Positions 25,178-33,623 of a stretch of 43,644 nt of DNA are shown here, in pieces; within the stretch, counting starts at the first letter, position 1, and the number at the start of each line of letters is the position of its first letter. The notes under the pieces were generated by a model. That model was not told the DNA's origin and made no database searches. It saw only the letters and a list, made by a program, of their open reading frames with translations. Source of the DNA: Dehalococcoidia bacterium (GTDB lineage: Bacteria > Chloroflexota > Dehalococcoidia > UBA2979); contig WHSU01000028.1 in the NCBI GenBank assembly GCA_009379925.1, positions 1-43,644 on the forward strand. The letters are read 5' to 3'. The position numbers and the translations under genes were made by a program.

Positions 25178-25660
25178 TCAGTCGTGTGGCGGGCGAACGA
25201 GGAGCAGCGGGATCCCCTCCAGGTGCCGGAGGACGTGGTCCGCGTCCGAACCGAGCACGAACCGCCGGATGCCGCTGCGTCCGTGCGTGGCCATGACCAC
25301 CACGTCGCAGCCCTGCTCGTGCGCCGCCTTGACCAGCTGGTCGCCGGGGAGGCCTTCCAGCACCAGCGTCTCGACGCTCTTGACGCCGGCGGCGCTGAGC
25401 GCCGCGGCCGCTTCGGCCATGTGCCTCTCGGCTTCCCGCTGCTGCGCCTCCACGGCCTGTTCGACGAGCCGGGCGCTGGTGCCGACCATGCTCTCGTAGG
25501 CGAAGCCGGCGGGCGTCGTCTGCGCCAGGATGCGGGCGACGCTGTCCACGACCTCGACGACCAGCACGGTGCCGTCCGGGCCGACGACTCGGGCGGCGTG
25601 TGCGACCGCCTCCGCGGCCACCCCCGAACCGTCGGTGGGGAGCAGGGCCTTCTGATACAT
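25178..25660 (-). CDS. Universal stress protein (UspA family)
   Basis: A 160-residue single-domain UspA protein. It begins MYQKALLPTDGSGVAAEA (strand 1 with the conserved Asp). It ends with VVVMATHGRSGIRRFVLGSDADHVLRH, whose G-x2-G-x9-G(S) pattern is the ATP-binding signature of ATP-type USPs. It then has IPLLLVRPPHD. It follows the response regulator by 55 bp and is preceded by GGAGG four bases before ATG 25660. It is therefore probably the last gene of the Dos-like operon, as in mycobacteria, where DosR induces usp genes. Exact stress role unknown. Confidence 0.94.
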   Translation of the reverse strand: MYQKALLPTDGSGVAAEAVAHAARVVGPDGTVLVVEVVDSVARILAQTTPAGFAYESMVGTSARLVEQAVEAQQREAERHMAEAAAALSAAGVKSVETLVLEGLPGDQLVKAAHEQGCDVVVMATHGRSGIRRFVLGSDADHVLRHLEGIPLLLVRPPHD

Positions 25661-25715
25661 CGGTCCTCCGAAGCCGCCGAACGGGCGGCACGACTGCGAG
25701 CGCGGTGCGCTCCCC

Positions 25716-26381
25716 CTATTGCAGCTTGCGCATCCGCCGCTCGGTCGCGATCCGCGCAGCCTGCGAGCGGCGCTCCACCTGGAGCTTGGAGTAGATCTGC
25801 GAAACGTAGTTCTTGATCGTCTTTTCGCTCAAGGAGAGCTCGTCGGCGATCTCCCGATTCGTCAGGCCGTTGCCGATGAACCCCAGTATGCGGTCCTCCT
25901 GCGCGGTGAGGGTGCTGAACGCGTCGTCGGCGGGGTGGCGCGCCTCGCCGGACCGGAGGCGCTCGAGCACCGTCGTCGCCAGCTTCGGGTCCAGCAGCGA
26001 GCCGCCGTGCCCCACGGTGACGATCGCGTCTTGCAAGGCGGCGGCATCCAGGTCCTTCAGCACGTAGCCGGCCGCCCCGGCCATCACGGCCGCGAAGAGC
26101 GCGTCCTCGTTCGCGTAGGAGGTAAGGATCAGCACCGCGACGTCCGGGTGGGAGGCGCGGATCTCGCGGCACGCCTCGACACCCGAGCCGTCGGGGAGCC
26201 GCAGGTCCATCACGACGACGTCCGGGCGCACCCGGCCGACCAGCTGGGTACCCTCCGCCACGGTGCCGGCCTCGCCGACAACCACCAACTCACGCCGCTC
26301 TTCCAGCACCTGCTTCAGGCCCCGTCGGACGATGGCGTGGTCGTCGACGAGCATGATGCGGATCTGCTCTCCTCCCGGCAT
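25716..26381 (-). CDS. NarL/DosR-type response regulator
   Basis: A 221-residue LuxR-type regulator. The receiver domain has DD13-14, phospho-Asp59 in VVVMDLRLP, LILTSY and the switch Lys in YVLKDL. The C-terminal helix-turn-helix (about 150-215) contains LTAQEDRILGFIGNGLTNREIADELSLSEKTIKNYVS, of the NarL/FixJ type. The ATG at 26381 lies 2 bp after the kinase stop, and GGAGG lies inside the kinase end, so the two are translationally coupled. Its organisation and sequence resemble DevR/DosR of mycobacteria, although the similarity is general to this family. It probably activates the adjacent usp. Confidence 0.93.
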   Translation of the reverse strand: MPGGEQIRIMLVDDHAIVRRGLKQVLEERRELVVVGEAGTVAEGTQLVGRVRPDVVVMDLRLPDGSGVEACREIRASHPDVAVLILTSYANEDALFAAVMAGAAGYVLKDLDAAALQDAIVTVGHGGSLLDPKLATTVLERLRSGEARHPADDAFSTLTAQEDRILGFIGNGLTNREIADELSLSEKTIKNYVSQIYSKLQVERRSQAARIATERRMRKLQ

Positions 26382-26383
26382 GG

Positions 26384-27958
26384 TTAGACCTCCGCCGTCC
26401 CGGCATCCGGGGCGGGCGCGAGCGGGAAGGTAGCGGTGATCGTGGTGCCCCGTCCCGGCTGCGTCTCGATCATCACCGAGCCGCCGAGGCTCACCACGCG
26501 CTCCTCCACGCTGCGCAGCCCCACCGCGCCCTCGCGGATGTCGTGCCGGTCGAACCCCACGCCATCATCATGGACCGCCAGGCGCAGCGCTCGGTCCTCC
26601 ACCGTCAGGGCCAGCGACGCCCGTTCGGCGTGGGCGTGGCGCTGCACGTTGGAGACGGCCTCCCGCACGATCAAATACAACTGCCGCTCCAGGTCGGGCG
26701 CGAGCGGCGCCCGACCGAGTTCGATGCGGTGCGACCATTTCGGTCGTTCCGGGCCGCGGAGGAGCGCCGCGATGCGCGCCGACAGTAGGCCGCTGTTCCC
26801 GATCGACTCGGGCCCGTGGCTGAGCTGCGCGATGTACGCCCGCAGCTCGCGGATCACCTCGTTCAGTCCGTCGCTCGCGGTGGCCAGGACGGCCCGGAGT
26901 TGCTCGGCGTCCCCGCCGGCCGCCACGCGCATTCCGAGGCCGATCGCGTAAATCGACTGGATCAGGTCGTCGTGCAGGTCGCGTGCGATCTCGTCCCGGA
27001 GCGCATAGCGTTCCAGTGAGGCCTCGGCGGCCTGGCGCCGTATGGCGGCCAGGCTGTCGGAGCCCAGTGCCGCCAGTTCACGCAGCGGGCTCATGTCCAG
27101 GTCGACGCTCAACGCGGCCGTGGCGACCGCCAGGGCGACGCGTCCGGTCTCGTCGCCGGCCAGCTGCAGCGCCGCCTCTTCGCCTTCAAGCAGGTCGGAC
27201 CGCCGATGCGCGCCGTTCGGCAGGTCCGTCCGCAGGCTGCTCTCGAGGCTGGCGGCGAGTTGCCCCGCGCTCGACTCCAGCACGTGGCGATACGGACGCG
27301 CCGGGTCGGCGCTCCACGTGACGGCCGCGCAGGGCGAGGACTCGAAGAGCGCACCCAGCGTCCGCATCAGCACCGCTGCGACTTCGCGCTCGTCCGGCGC
27401 CTCGCGCAGGTCGGCGGCGGCGCGCTGGAGCGCCTCGGCCGCCTGGGCACGTCGCTGCTCGCGCTCGAACGCGCGTGCGTTCGCCATCGCGAGTGCGGCA
27501 TAAGGGGCCAGGTCGGCCAGTCGCTGTTGGTCGTCTTCGGTGAACGGCGCGCCGCCGGGCGCGCGGGTGACGTAAAACGCACCGATCGAGTGCCCGGCGT
27601 AGACCACGGGCACGCCGAGGAACGGCCCCATGGGCGGGTGATGCTCGGGCATGCCCGTCGCCGTGGGATACTGTGCCGCGTCGTCGAGCAGGATCGGGGC
27701 GGACGTGCGCGCGAAGGCGCCCAGCAGACCGCGGCCGACCGGCGGGTGACCCATCAGCCGCTCGTGCGCCGGGTCAACGCCGACCGGTACCCATTGCTCC
27801 AGCTGGTCCCGGCTGTCGTACGCGCCGATCGCGGCGTAGTCGGCGCGGGTCAGGTCGAGCGCGGCCTCGGCCAGCCGCCGCCCGACGACCGCAAGCGGCG
27901 CCACCTCCACGATCGACAGGAGGATCGCCTGCATGCGGTCGCTAAAGCGCTCGGACAC
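26384..27958 (-). CDS. DosS-like GAF-domain histidine kinase
   Basis: A 524-residue soluble sensor. GAF-A is about residues 10-165 with GAYDSRDQL, HPPVGRGLLGAF and EHHPPMGPFLGVPV (105-118). A second GAF-like region is about 185-300. The dimerisation helix DEIARDLHDDLIQSIYAIGL has His329, followed by a HATPase_c domain with REAVSNVQRHAHA and HDDGVGFD. This is the HisKA_3 class paired with NarL regulators. Similarity of the HPPM segment to mycobacterial DosS/DosT, whose GAF-A binds haem, suggests a gas or redox sensor, but His106/His107 need checking. The GTG start at 27958 is tentative because no clear ribosome site precedes it. The next gene is its response regulator. Confidence 0.9.
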   Translation of the reverse strand: MSERFSDRMQAILLSIVEVAPLAVVGRRLAEAALDLTRADYAAIGAYDSRDQLEQWVPVGVDPAHERLMGHPPVGRGLLGAFARTSAPILLDDAAQYPTATGMPEHHPPMGPFLGVPVVYAGHSIGAFYVTRAPGGAPFTEDDQQRLADLAPYAALAMANARAFEREQRRAQAAEALQRAAADLREAPDEREVAAVLMRTLGALFESSPCAAVTWSADPARPYRHVLESSAGQLAASLESSLRTDLPNGAHRRSDLLEGEEAALQLAGDETGRVALAVATAALSVDLDMSPLRELAALGSDSLAAIRRQAAEASLERYALRDEIARDLHDDLIQSIYAIGLGMRVAAGGDAEQLRAVLATASDGLNEVIRELRAYIAQLSHGPESIGNSGLLSARIAALLRGPERPKWSHRIELGRAPLAPDLERQLYLIVREAVSNVQRHAHAERASLALTVEDRALRLAVHDDGVGFDRHDIREGAVGLRSVEERVVSLGGSVMIETQPGRGTTITATFPLAPAPDAGTAEV

Positions 27959-28142
27959 ATCGCCAGCGTAGGAGGCGGCGTCGGGCGCGGCAACGCGGCT
28001 GGTGCACTGCTGGATGGCCGGCCTCCTTCCGAATCGTGGAGCCGTCCGATCGATTGACGCACGGACACGCGGGGGAGCGGACGTGCCACGGGTCCCGACT
28101 CGGCGGGACGTTCGGGGAACGCCCGTTCTTCGCCACGGGCGC

Positions 28143-28148
28143 TATCCT
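28143..28148 (+). promoter_or_regulatory. -10-like TATCCT immediately before the amidase start
   Basis: TATCCT ends 8 bp before ATG 28157 and no ribosome-binding site is present in between. This geometry fits a leaderless transcript. Confidence 0.4.
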
Positions 28149-28156
28149 CTCCGGCC

Positions 28157-29524
28157 ATGACAACCGATACCCCACCCGGCTTGGTCGCACCCACCCCGCT
28201 CGCGCCACTCCTCACCCGGCTCCGCTCGGGCGACCTCGCGCTCGCCGACCATGTCGAGGCGCTCTGCACCCGCCTCGAGGAGACGGAGCCCTACGTCCGC
28301 GCGTTCCTCCCGGAGCAGGAGCGCCACGAGCGCCTGCTCGCCGAGGCCGAAGCCCTCGAGGAGCGCTTCCCGGATCCCGCGGACCGCCCGCGGCTCTACG
28401 GCGTCCCCGTGGCCGTGAAGGACATCATCGCCGTGGACGGCTTCGAGACGCGCGCCGGCTCGGCCCTGCCGCCGGATGTGCTGGCGATGCCCGAGGCGTC
28501 CGCCGTGACCCGCCTCCGCGAGGCGGGTGCCCTGATCGTGGGCAAGAGCGTGACCACGGAGTTCGCGTACATGGACGCCGGCGCGACCGCGAACCCGCAC
28601 GACACCGGTCACACCCCCGGCGGCTCCAGCAGCGGCTCCGCCGCCGCGGTCGCTGCCGGGACGGCGGCGCTTGCCCTCGGTTCGCAGACGGTGGGTTCCG
28701 TAATCCGTCCGGCCGCCTTCTGCGGCGTCGTGGGCTTCAAGCCCAGCTACGGGCGCATTGCCACGGACGGCGTGCTGGACTACTCGCCCGCGGTCGACCA
28801 CGTCGGCACGTTCACCGCCGACGTCCCGGGGGCTTACGTCGCGGCGCACGTGCTCCTCGATGAGCAGGAGGGCGACCACCTGGACGACGAAGCCGCGCTG
28901 TCAGCGCGGCACCCGACCATCGGCGTGCCCGACGGCCCGTACCTCGAGCAGGCCGGCCCCGAGGGCCGCCGGGCGCTCGAGGACGCACTCGCGCGCCTCG
29001 AGGCTGCCGGGCTGAAGGTGAAACGCGTGCCGGCGCTCGCGGACATCGAGGCGGTCACGCGGCGGCACCGTGTGCTGATCGCCGCCGAGTTCGCCGACGT
29101 GCACCGCGAGTGGTTCGATCGCTACGGCCCCCTGTATCGCGCCCAGAGCGCGCAGCAGATCGACCGCGCGCGCAGCGTGACCGTCGAGGAGCGCGCGGAC
29201 GGCTTCGAGGGCCGCGCGCGTCTACTGGCCGAGCTGGAATCCCTGATGGACCAAGCCGGCATCGATGTCTGGGCGTGTCCCCCGGCGCCCGGCCCGGCGC
29301 CCGCCGACCTCGGCTCGACCGGCGACGCCGCGCTCAACCTGCCGTGGACACACGCCGGCATGCCGGCGATCACTGTCCCGTGCGGAGAAATCGATGGCCT
29401 GCCCGTGGGCCTGCAACTCGTTGGCCGCTTCGGCCAGGACTACGCGCTGCTGTACTCGGCTACCCGTATCGAGAGGACGCTGCAGGGCAGGGACCGCGGT
29501 CGCTTGGAACTTGTCGACGAGTGA
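28157..29524 (+). CDS. Amidase signature family hydrolase
   Basis: A 455-residue amidase of the Ser-cisSer-Lys class. Catalytic elements are VAVKDIIAVDGFETRAGS with Lys88, the Ser-rich loop TPGGSSSGSAAAVAAG (155-168), and GSQTVGSVIRPAAF with Ser181 as the likely nucleophile. It ends ITVPCGEIDGLPVGLQLVGR, typical of the family. It could deaminate or hydrolyse simple amides; GatA function is less likely because no gatB/gatC is near. The ATG at 28157 has no ribosome site but has a TATCCT element 8 bp upstream, so it may be leaderless. It overlaps the phosphotransferase gene by four bases (GTGA). Confidence 0.92.
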   Translation: MTTDTPPGLVAPTPLAPLLTRLRSGDLALADHVEALCTRLEETEPYVRAFLPEQERHERLLAEAEALEERFPDPADRPRLYGVPVAVKDIIAVDGFETRAGSALPPDVLAMPEASAVTRLREAGALIVGKSVTTEFAYMDAGATANPHDTGHTPGGSSSGSAAAVAAGTAALALGSQTVGSVIRPAAFCGVVGFKPSYGRIATDGVLDYSPAVDHVGTFTADVPGAYVAAHVLLDEQEGDHLDDEAALSARHPTIGVPDGPYLEQAGPEGRRALEDALARLEAAGLKVKRVPALADIEAVTRRHRVLIAAEFADVHREWFDRYGPLYRAQSAQQIDRARSVTVEERADGFEGRARLLAELESLMDQAGIDVWACPPAPGPAPADLGSTGDAALNLPWTHAGMPAITVPCGEIDGLPVGLQLVGRFGQDYALLYSATRIERTLQGRDRGRLELVDE

Positions 29525-30600
29525 CCCTCCCCGCCGGCCCCAACGACCTCGACGCTGCGCTGCTCGAGCGCGCGCTGCGGGACGCCGGCCGGCTCGCCGC
29601 CGGCTCGACCATCGAGGGCTTCGAGGCGACCCGGATGAGCGAGTTCGGAGGGGTGAACGGCGAGACCTACCGACTCCACCTGCGCGCGTCGGGCGCCGCG
29701 CCCGCCTCGGTCGTCGCGAAGTTCCCCGCCCGCTCCCCCGCGGCGCGCGGCGTCGCCGCGTACCAGCACTGGTACGAGCGCGAGGTGCGCACGTACCGCG
29801 AGTTGCTCCCGTGGGGCGCGATGCGCGCACCCGCGTGCTACCTCGCGGAGATCGATGAGACGGGCGCCTTCCTCTTGCTGCTGGAGGACCTCGGCGGATT
29901 GCGCCAGGGCGACCAGCTCGCCGGCTGCCCGCCCTCCGAGGCGGCACGGGTCCTCGACGACCTCGCCCGCTGGCACGCGCGCTGGTGGGAGGGCGCGGCG
30001 GAGGCGGGCGACTGGCTGCCGCGCACGACCGTGGGGCTGGAGCGCGCCCGTCCGGTGCAGGGCGCCCTCGGCCGCGCCTGGCCCATCGTCCGCGAGGCGT
30101 ACGCGCTCCCGTCCGCCCTCGACCCGATCGCCGAGGTGCTCGTCGAGCGCTATCCGGAGCTGCTGGAGCGTGCCTCGTCGGCGCCCGCCACCGTCGTCCA
30201 CGGTGACTTCCGCCTCGACAACATGTTCCTCCGCGGAAGCGGCGCCGAGGTGGAGGCGACCGTCTTCGACTGGCAGTTCGCCTGTCGCTGCCGTGGCGTC
30301 TACGACGTCGCCTACTTCCTCGGCCTCGACCTCACCATCGAGGACCGCCTCGCGCACGAGCGCCCCTTGCTCGAGGGCTATGTGGCGGCGCTGCGCGAGT
30401 ACGGCGTGGCGGAGTACTCCTCCGAGGAGGCGTGGGACGACTACCGGCTGTGCCTGGCGCTCGGCTTTGCGGTATTCGCCATCGGTGGGGCCGCCGAGCA
30501 GCACGACGACCGCATGCGCCGCGTACATGAGGCCGGGCTGCATCGGCTGGCCGCCGCGATGGTCGACCTCGATGTAGGGGCGGTGCTTCGAGGCCCGTAG
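29521..30600 (+). CDS. Choline/ecdysteroid-kinase-like phosphotransferase (APH fold)
   Basis: A 359-residue kinase-like protein. The N-lobe has FGGVNGETYRLHL and VAKFPARSP (nucleotide-binding strand and Lys67). The C-lobe has the Brenner-like motif VVHGDFRLDN with Asp229 and Asn234, and VFDWQFACRCRGVYDVAYFLGLD with Asp250. This matches the phosphotransferase families (APH/EcKinase/DUF1679) that phosphorylate small hydroxylated molecules; the substrate is unknown. The GTG start at 29521 overlaps the amidase stop (GTGA), so it is translationally coupled to the amidase and both may act on one pathway. It ends 20 bp before the convergent cupin gene. Confidence 0.88.
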   Translation: MTLPAGPNDLDAALLERALRDAGRLAAGSTIEGFEATRMSEFGGVNGETYRLHLRASGAAPASVVAKFPARSPAARGVAAYQHWYEREVRTYRELLPWGAMRAPACYLAEIDETGAFLLLLEDLGGLRQGDQLAGCPPSEAARVLDDLARWHARWWEGAAEAGDWLPRTTVGLERARPVQGALGRAWPIVREAYALPSALDPIAEVLVERYPELLERASSAPATVVHGDFRLDNMFLRGSGAEVEATVFDWQFACRCRGVYDVAYFLGLDLTIEDRLAHERPLLEGYVAALREYGVAEYSSEEAWDDYRLCLALGFAVFAIGGAAEQHDDRMRRVHEAGLHRLAAAMVDLDVGAVLRGP

Positions 30601-30619
30601 CCGGAGGCGGCTGCGCTCC

Positions 30620-31012
30620 TCAGTCGAAGCGCACGTCGTCGTCGATCGGGATGAACAGCGACAGCCGCTCCTCGTCGCCGACGGCGCGCGTGCGGTGCCC
30701 GATGCCGTCGATGTCGTCGACGAGCACCACCATCCCTGGTTCCACCGGCAGCACCGTCCCGTCGCTCGTCTCGATCTCCCCTCGGCCGCTCAGCGTCACC
30801 ACGAACTGCCGTCGAGGCGCCGGGTGCCAGTCGACGTCCAGGTCGGCCGGCGTCCGCCGGAGGATGACGCCGGTGCCGGTGAGCAACCGCGACAGCGCGC
30901 GTCCCGGCGCACCCTGCGGCTCCATTGGCACGCCAATCGACTCCACGTGCGTTTGACCGTCCTCGCCGGTGAAGACTCGCCAGATGGGGAATGGCTCCGC
31001 GCCGCTGGTCAT
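30620..31012 (-). CDS. Cupin-fold protein
   Basis: A 130-residue small cupin. It has RRTPADLDVDWHPAPRRQFVVTLSGRGEIETSDG and VEPGMVVLVDDIDGIGHRTRAVG, giving the two half-motifs of the cupin beta barrel (about 50-120). His63 and His106 are present, but the usual metal-binding pattern HxH...E...H is incomplete. It may be a non-metal cupin or a regulator of a small-molecule pathway. The start ATG 31012 follows GGAGGGGG. It is the last gene of a minus-strand set with LLM oxidoreductase and crotonase (gaps 33 and 45 bp). Confidence 0.87.
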   Translation of the reverse strand: MTSGAEPFPIWRVFTGEDGQTHVESIGVPMEPQGAPGRALSRLLTGTGVILRRTPADLDVDWHPAPRRQFVVTLSGRGEIETSDGTVLPVEPGMVVLVDDIDGIGHRTRAVGDEERLSLFIPIDDDVRFD

Positions 31013-31045
31013 GCTCCCGCCCCCTCCGCTGTGCCCTCGACGCTG

Positions 31046-31954
31046 TCAGACGACACTCGTCACCCTCGACTCGAGGTACGCGCGCGTCCGCCCGGTCGCG
31101 TCCTGTCCGCCGTCAAAGACCAGCCCGTTGAACTGGGTCACGCCGGCCTCCTCCAGTTCTCGCAGCGCGGCATCGAGGGCTGCCTCGCCGCCGACGAGGG
31201 CGGCGTCGCCCGGCGTCTCGGCGCCCTGCGCATCGAGCATCGCCCGGTACGAGGGCAGGCGGCCGTAGTTCACGAACTGCTCGTTCGCCGCCTCGCGCCC
31301 CTTCGTCTCGTCCGAGACCAGCGCCACCGGCAGGCTCGCGATGACCTGCGGGTCCGGCCGCCCCGCCTCCGTCGCCGCGCGGCGCAGCCGAGGCGCCACG
31401 AACGAGTCGATGGCGTGCGCGCCGGCCATCCACAGGATCGTGCCGTCGGCCATCGAACCCGCCAGCCGCAGCATCACCGGCGCCATGGCGGCGATCACCA
31501 CGGGGACCGGCGCCTGGTCGCGCGCGCTGATCTGCCCCCGGAACGTGTACCGCTCGCCCTCGAACTCCACGGGTTCACCGCGCAGGGCGGGCAGCAGGAC
31601 CGACAGGTACTCCCGCATCGCGACGGCCGGCCGGTCGAACGAGATGCCGAGGCGCCCCTCGACGGACACGAGGTGGCCCAGGCCGATGCCGAGTGTGAAG
31701 CGCCCGCCGGCGGCCGCCTGCGTCGTGAGCGCCTGCTGCGCCATTGTCGAGGGGTGGCGCGTGTAGATTGGGACGACGGCCGTCAGCAGTTTGATGCGCT
31801 CGGTCTCGCGCCCCGCCAGCGCTAGCGCCGCCGCGGCGTCGTGCCCGGAGATGTTCGCCATCGAGTAGGCGTCGAAGCCGGCCGCCTCCGCCCGTTGTGC
31901 GTCCTCGATGACGCGCTCCAGCGTCCCGCCGAGCGCGTTGACCCCGATCTCCAT
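31046..31954 (-). CDS. LLM-class (F420/flavin-dependent) oxidoreductase
   Basis: A 302-residue bacterial-luciferase-like TIM barrel. It begins MEIGVNALGGTLERVIEDAQRAEAAGFDAYSM, with the family N-terminus, and continues with GRETERIKLLTAVVPIYTRHP, GGRFTLGIGLGH and PVPVVIAAMAPVMLRLAGSMADG. This pattern matches F420-dependent LLM subgroups of Actinobacteria and Chloroflexota. Cofactor is assigned by family and is uncertain; FMN is possible. It sits between the crotonase and cupin genes on one strand and is likely in an operon with them. GGAGTGGGGGG precedes the ATG at 31954. Confidence 0.91.
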   Translation of the reverse strand: MEIGVNALGGTLERVIEDAQRAEAAGFDAYSMANISGHDAAAALALAGRETERIKLLTAVVPIYTRHPSTMAQQALTTQAAAGGRFTLGIGLGHLVSVEGRLGISFDRPAVAMREYLSVLLPALRGEPVEFEGERYTFRGQISARDQAPVPVVIAAMAPVMLRLAGSMADGTILWMAGAHAIDSFVAPRLRRAATEAGRPDPQVIASLPVALVSDETKGREAANEQFVNYGRLPSYRAMLDAQGAETPGDAALVGGEAALDAALRELEEAGVTQFNGLVFDGGQDATGRTRAYLESRVTSVV

Positions 31955-31999
31955 GTGCCCCCCACTCCGCTGTGTCGTCCGTTGCTCGGCCGGCCCGCG

Positions 32000-32803
32000 T
32001 CAGTGGCCCTCGAACTGTGGCTCGCGACGCTCGAGGAACGCCCGCCGCGCCTCCTTGCCGTCCGCGCTGCCGAAGGCCCGGCCGATGTTCAGCAGTTCGT
32101 AGCGCATGTGCCCCTCGACGTCGGGGAGCGCGGTAGCGTGTCGCACGACGCGCTTGGTCAGGCGTCCGGTGATCGGCGAGAGCGTCGTCAGTGACTGGCA
32201 GTACTCGGCGAAGCGCTGGTCGAACTGGTCGTCGGGCACCACCTCGCCGACCATCCCCAGTCGCAGCGCTTCCTCAGCGCCCACGGTGCGGTTCTCCAGC
32301 AGGAATCGCATCGCCTGCTCGTAGCCGACCGCCTGCGACAGCGTCCACGACAGCCCGCCGTCCGGCGAGCCACCGATGCGCGGATAGCCCGCGATCAACC
32401 TCGCGCTCTGCGCCATCAGCCGGATGTCCGCCGCCATCGCCAGCGAGAGCCCGGCGCCCACCGCGACGCCGTTGAGGCCGGCCACGATCGGCTTGTCGCA
32501 CCACTCCCGCAGCACCAGGGGGAAGCGGCTCACCCACCCCAGGTCATCGAGGTACGTGTCCTGCGGGGTCAGCGGGATGCGGAAGTCCGCATTCTCCTCG
32601 GGCGACAGGTCCAGGCCGGAGCAGAACGCGTCCTCCGTGCCGCGAATGCCGATGATCCACGTCTCGTCGTCCTTCGCGGCGTCCTCGACGGCGGTGACGA
32701 TCGACCAGGCCAGCTCCTGCGAGAGCGCGTTCTTCTTCTCAGGGCGGTTGAGGCGGATCGAGCGGACATGACCGTCCTGGCTGACCTGCAGGACATCGCT
32801 CAT
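32000..32803 (-). CDS. Enoyl-CoA hydratase/isomerase family (crotonase), PaaG/isomerase-like active site
   Basis: A 267-residue crotonase. The oxyanion-hole motifs are present (AFCSGLDL at 59-66; GLNGVAVGAGLSLAMAADI at 109-127). The two glutamates of classical hydratases are not obvious; instead IGGSPDGG carries Asp148, as in PaaG-type isomerases and some dienoyl-CoA isomerases. It therefore probably does double-bond isomerisation, or another reaction, rather than hydration. It is the first gene of the minus-strand set with LLM oxidoreductase and cupin. The ATG at 32803 has AAGGAG seven bases upstream. Confidence 0.89.
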   Translation of the reverse strand: MSDVLQVSQDGHVRSIRLNRPEKKNALSQELAWSIVTAVEDAAKDDETWIIGIRGTEDAFCSGLDLSPEENADFRIPLTPQDTYLDDLGWVSRFPLVLREWCDKPIVAGLNGVAVGAGLSLAMAADIRLMAQSARLIAGYPRIGGSPDGGLSWTLSQAVGYEQAMRFLLENRTVGAEEALRLGMVGEVVPDDQFDQRFAEYCQSLTTLSPITGRLTKRVVRHATALPDVEGHMRYELLNIGRAFGSADGKEARRAFLERREPQFEGH

Positions 32804-33137
32804 CCGGTCGCTCCTTCGTTAGCAGCCGCGCGGTCACGCCCGCGAATCATACGAGCGTGCGCACTCCTCGTATCAGATCGGCCGCAAGAAAGTCGAACCC
32901 GGAGCGGCTCCCGCACCGCCGCGGCAGCGCGCCGCGAGCCGCATACGCCCACGGCGTCAACCGACGCCAGCGCGGCCAGGAGGCGCCTGCGCGGCCGCGC
33001 CCAGGAGGCGTTGGTGTCTCTCGCGCTTGTGGCCATGGGTCCCGTAAAAACGGCCAGCCGCCGCGCTCCTCAGGGGCGCGGCGGCTGGCCGGGGTTAGCT
33101 TGGAGGTCCCTGAGGTGGTTGCGGTGGGGCGGGCGGG
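32804..33137. other. 334-bp gap with the CsbD terminator
   Basis: No gene is evident between the crotonase start and the CsbD stop. The part adjacent to 32804 should hold the crotonase promoter. The rest is dominated by the 15-bp terminator hairpin at 33046-33090. Frames here are Arg/Ala-rich shadows. Confidence 0.5.
33046..33090 (-). terminator. Rho-independent terminator of the CsbD gene
   Basis: A perfect 15-bp stem (33052-33066 with 33076-33090; GGCCAGCCGCCGCGC pairing GCGCGGCGGCTGGCC) with a nine-base loop. On the minus strand the stem is followed by GTTTTT (AAAAA at 33046-33050), so it terminates transcription of the gene ending at 33138. Confidence 0.85.
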
Positions 33138-33344
33138 TTAGTTGTTGCGCAGCCGGTCGGCGAACTGGTCGACCTCACGCTCCGCGTCCTCACGGCCCTT
33201 GCCGTACCGCTTCTGGACGGCGCCCACCAGCTGGTCGCGCTCGCCGCGCACCTGCTCCACGTCGTCGTCGGTCAGTTCGCCCCACTGCTCACGGACCTGG
33301 CCCTTGAACTCGTTCCAGTTGCCCTTCACTTCGTCCCAGTTCAT
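33138..33344 (-). CDS. CsbD family stress protein
   Basis: A 68-residue protein starting MNWDEVKGNWNEFKGQVREQWG, the CsbD signature of paired helix repeats, then LTDDDVEQVRGERDQLVGAVQ and ending FADRLRNN. CsbD proteins are small, abundant and often sigma-B or stress-induced; their molecular role is unresolved. AGGAG lies about eight bases before ATG 33344. A strong terminator follows immediately, so it is a monocistronic gene. The length is typical. Confidence 0.94.
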   Translation of the reverse strand: MNWDEVKGNWNEFKGQVREQWGELTDDDVEQVRGERDQLVGAVQKRYGKGREDAEREVDQFADRLRNN

Positions 33345-33623
33345 CGATGCTCTCCTTGCTCGATGTCCCGCGCACGTCCCGTCCCAACGACAGGCCGTCC
33401 AGCCGGTCAAGCGGCCCGCAGGCCAGCAGCCACCGTATGTAGCCTGCGGTCACGAAGACCTTTCGCCCTCCCGAAGCCCCGTAACAGGCGCGTGCCAGTC
33501 GCCCGAGGTCGGCGGTACGTCCGTTCGCCCCGACGAGGCCCGCGAGGTTGGCCCGCGGCAGCCAGCCGCTGCGGTACCATGCGACCGCTAGAACGGGCGT
33601 GCTCGATGGGCGAAGGAGGGGCC

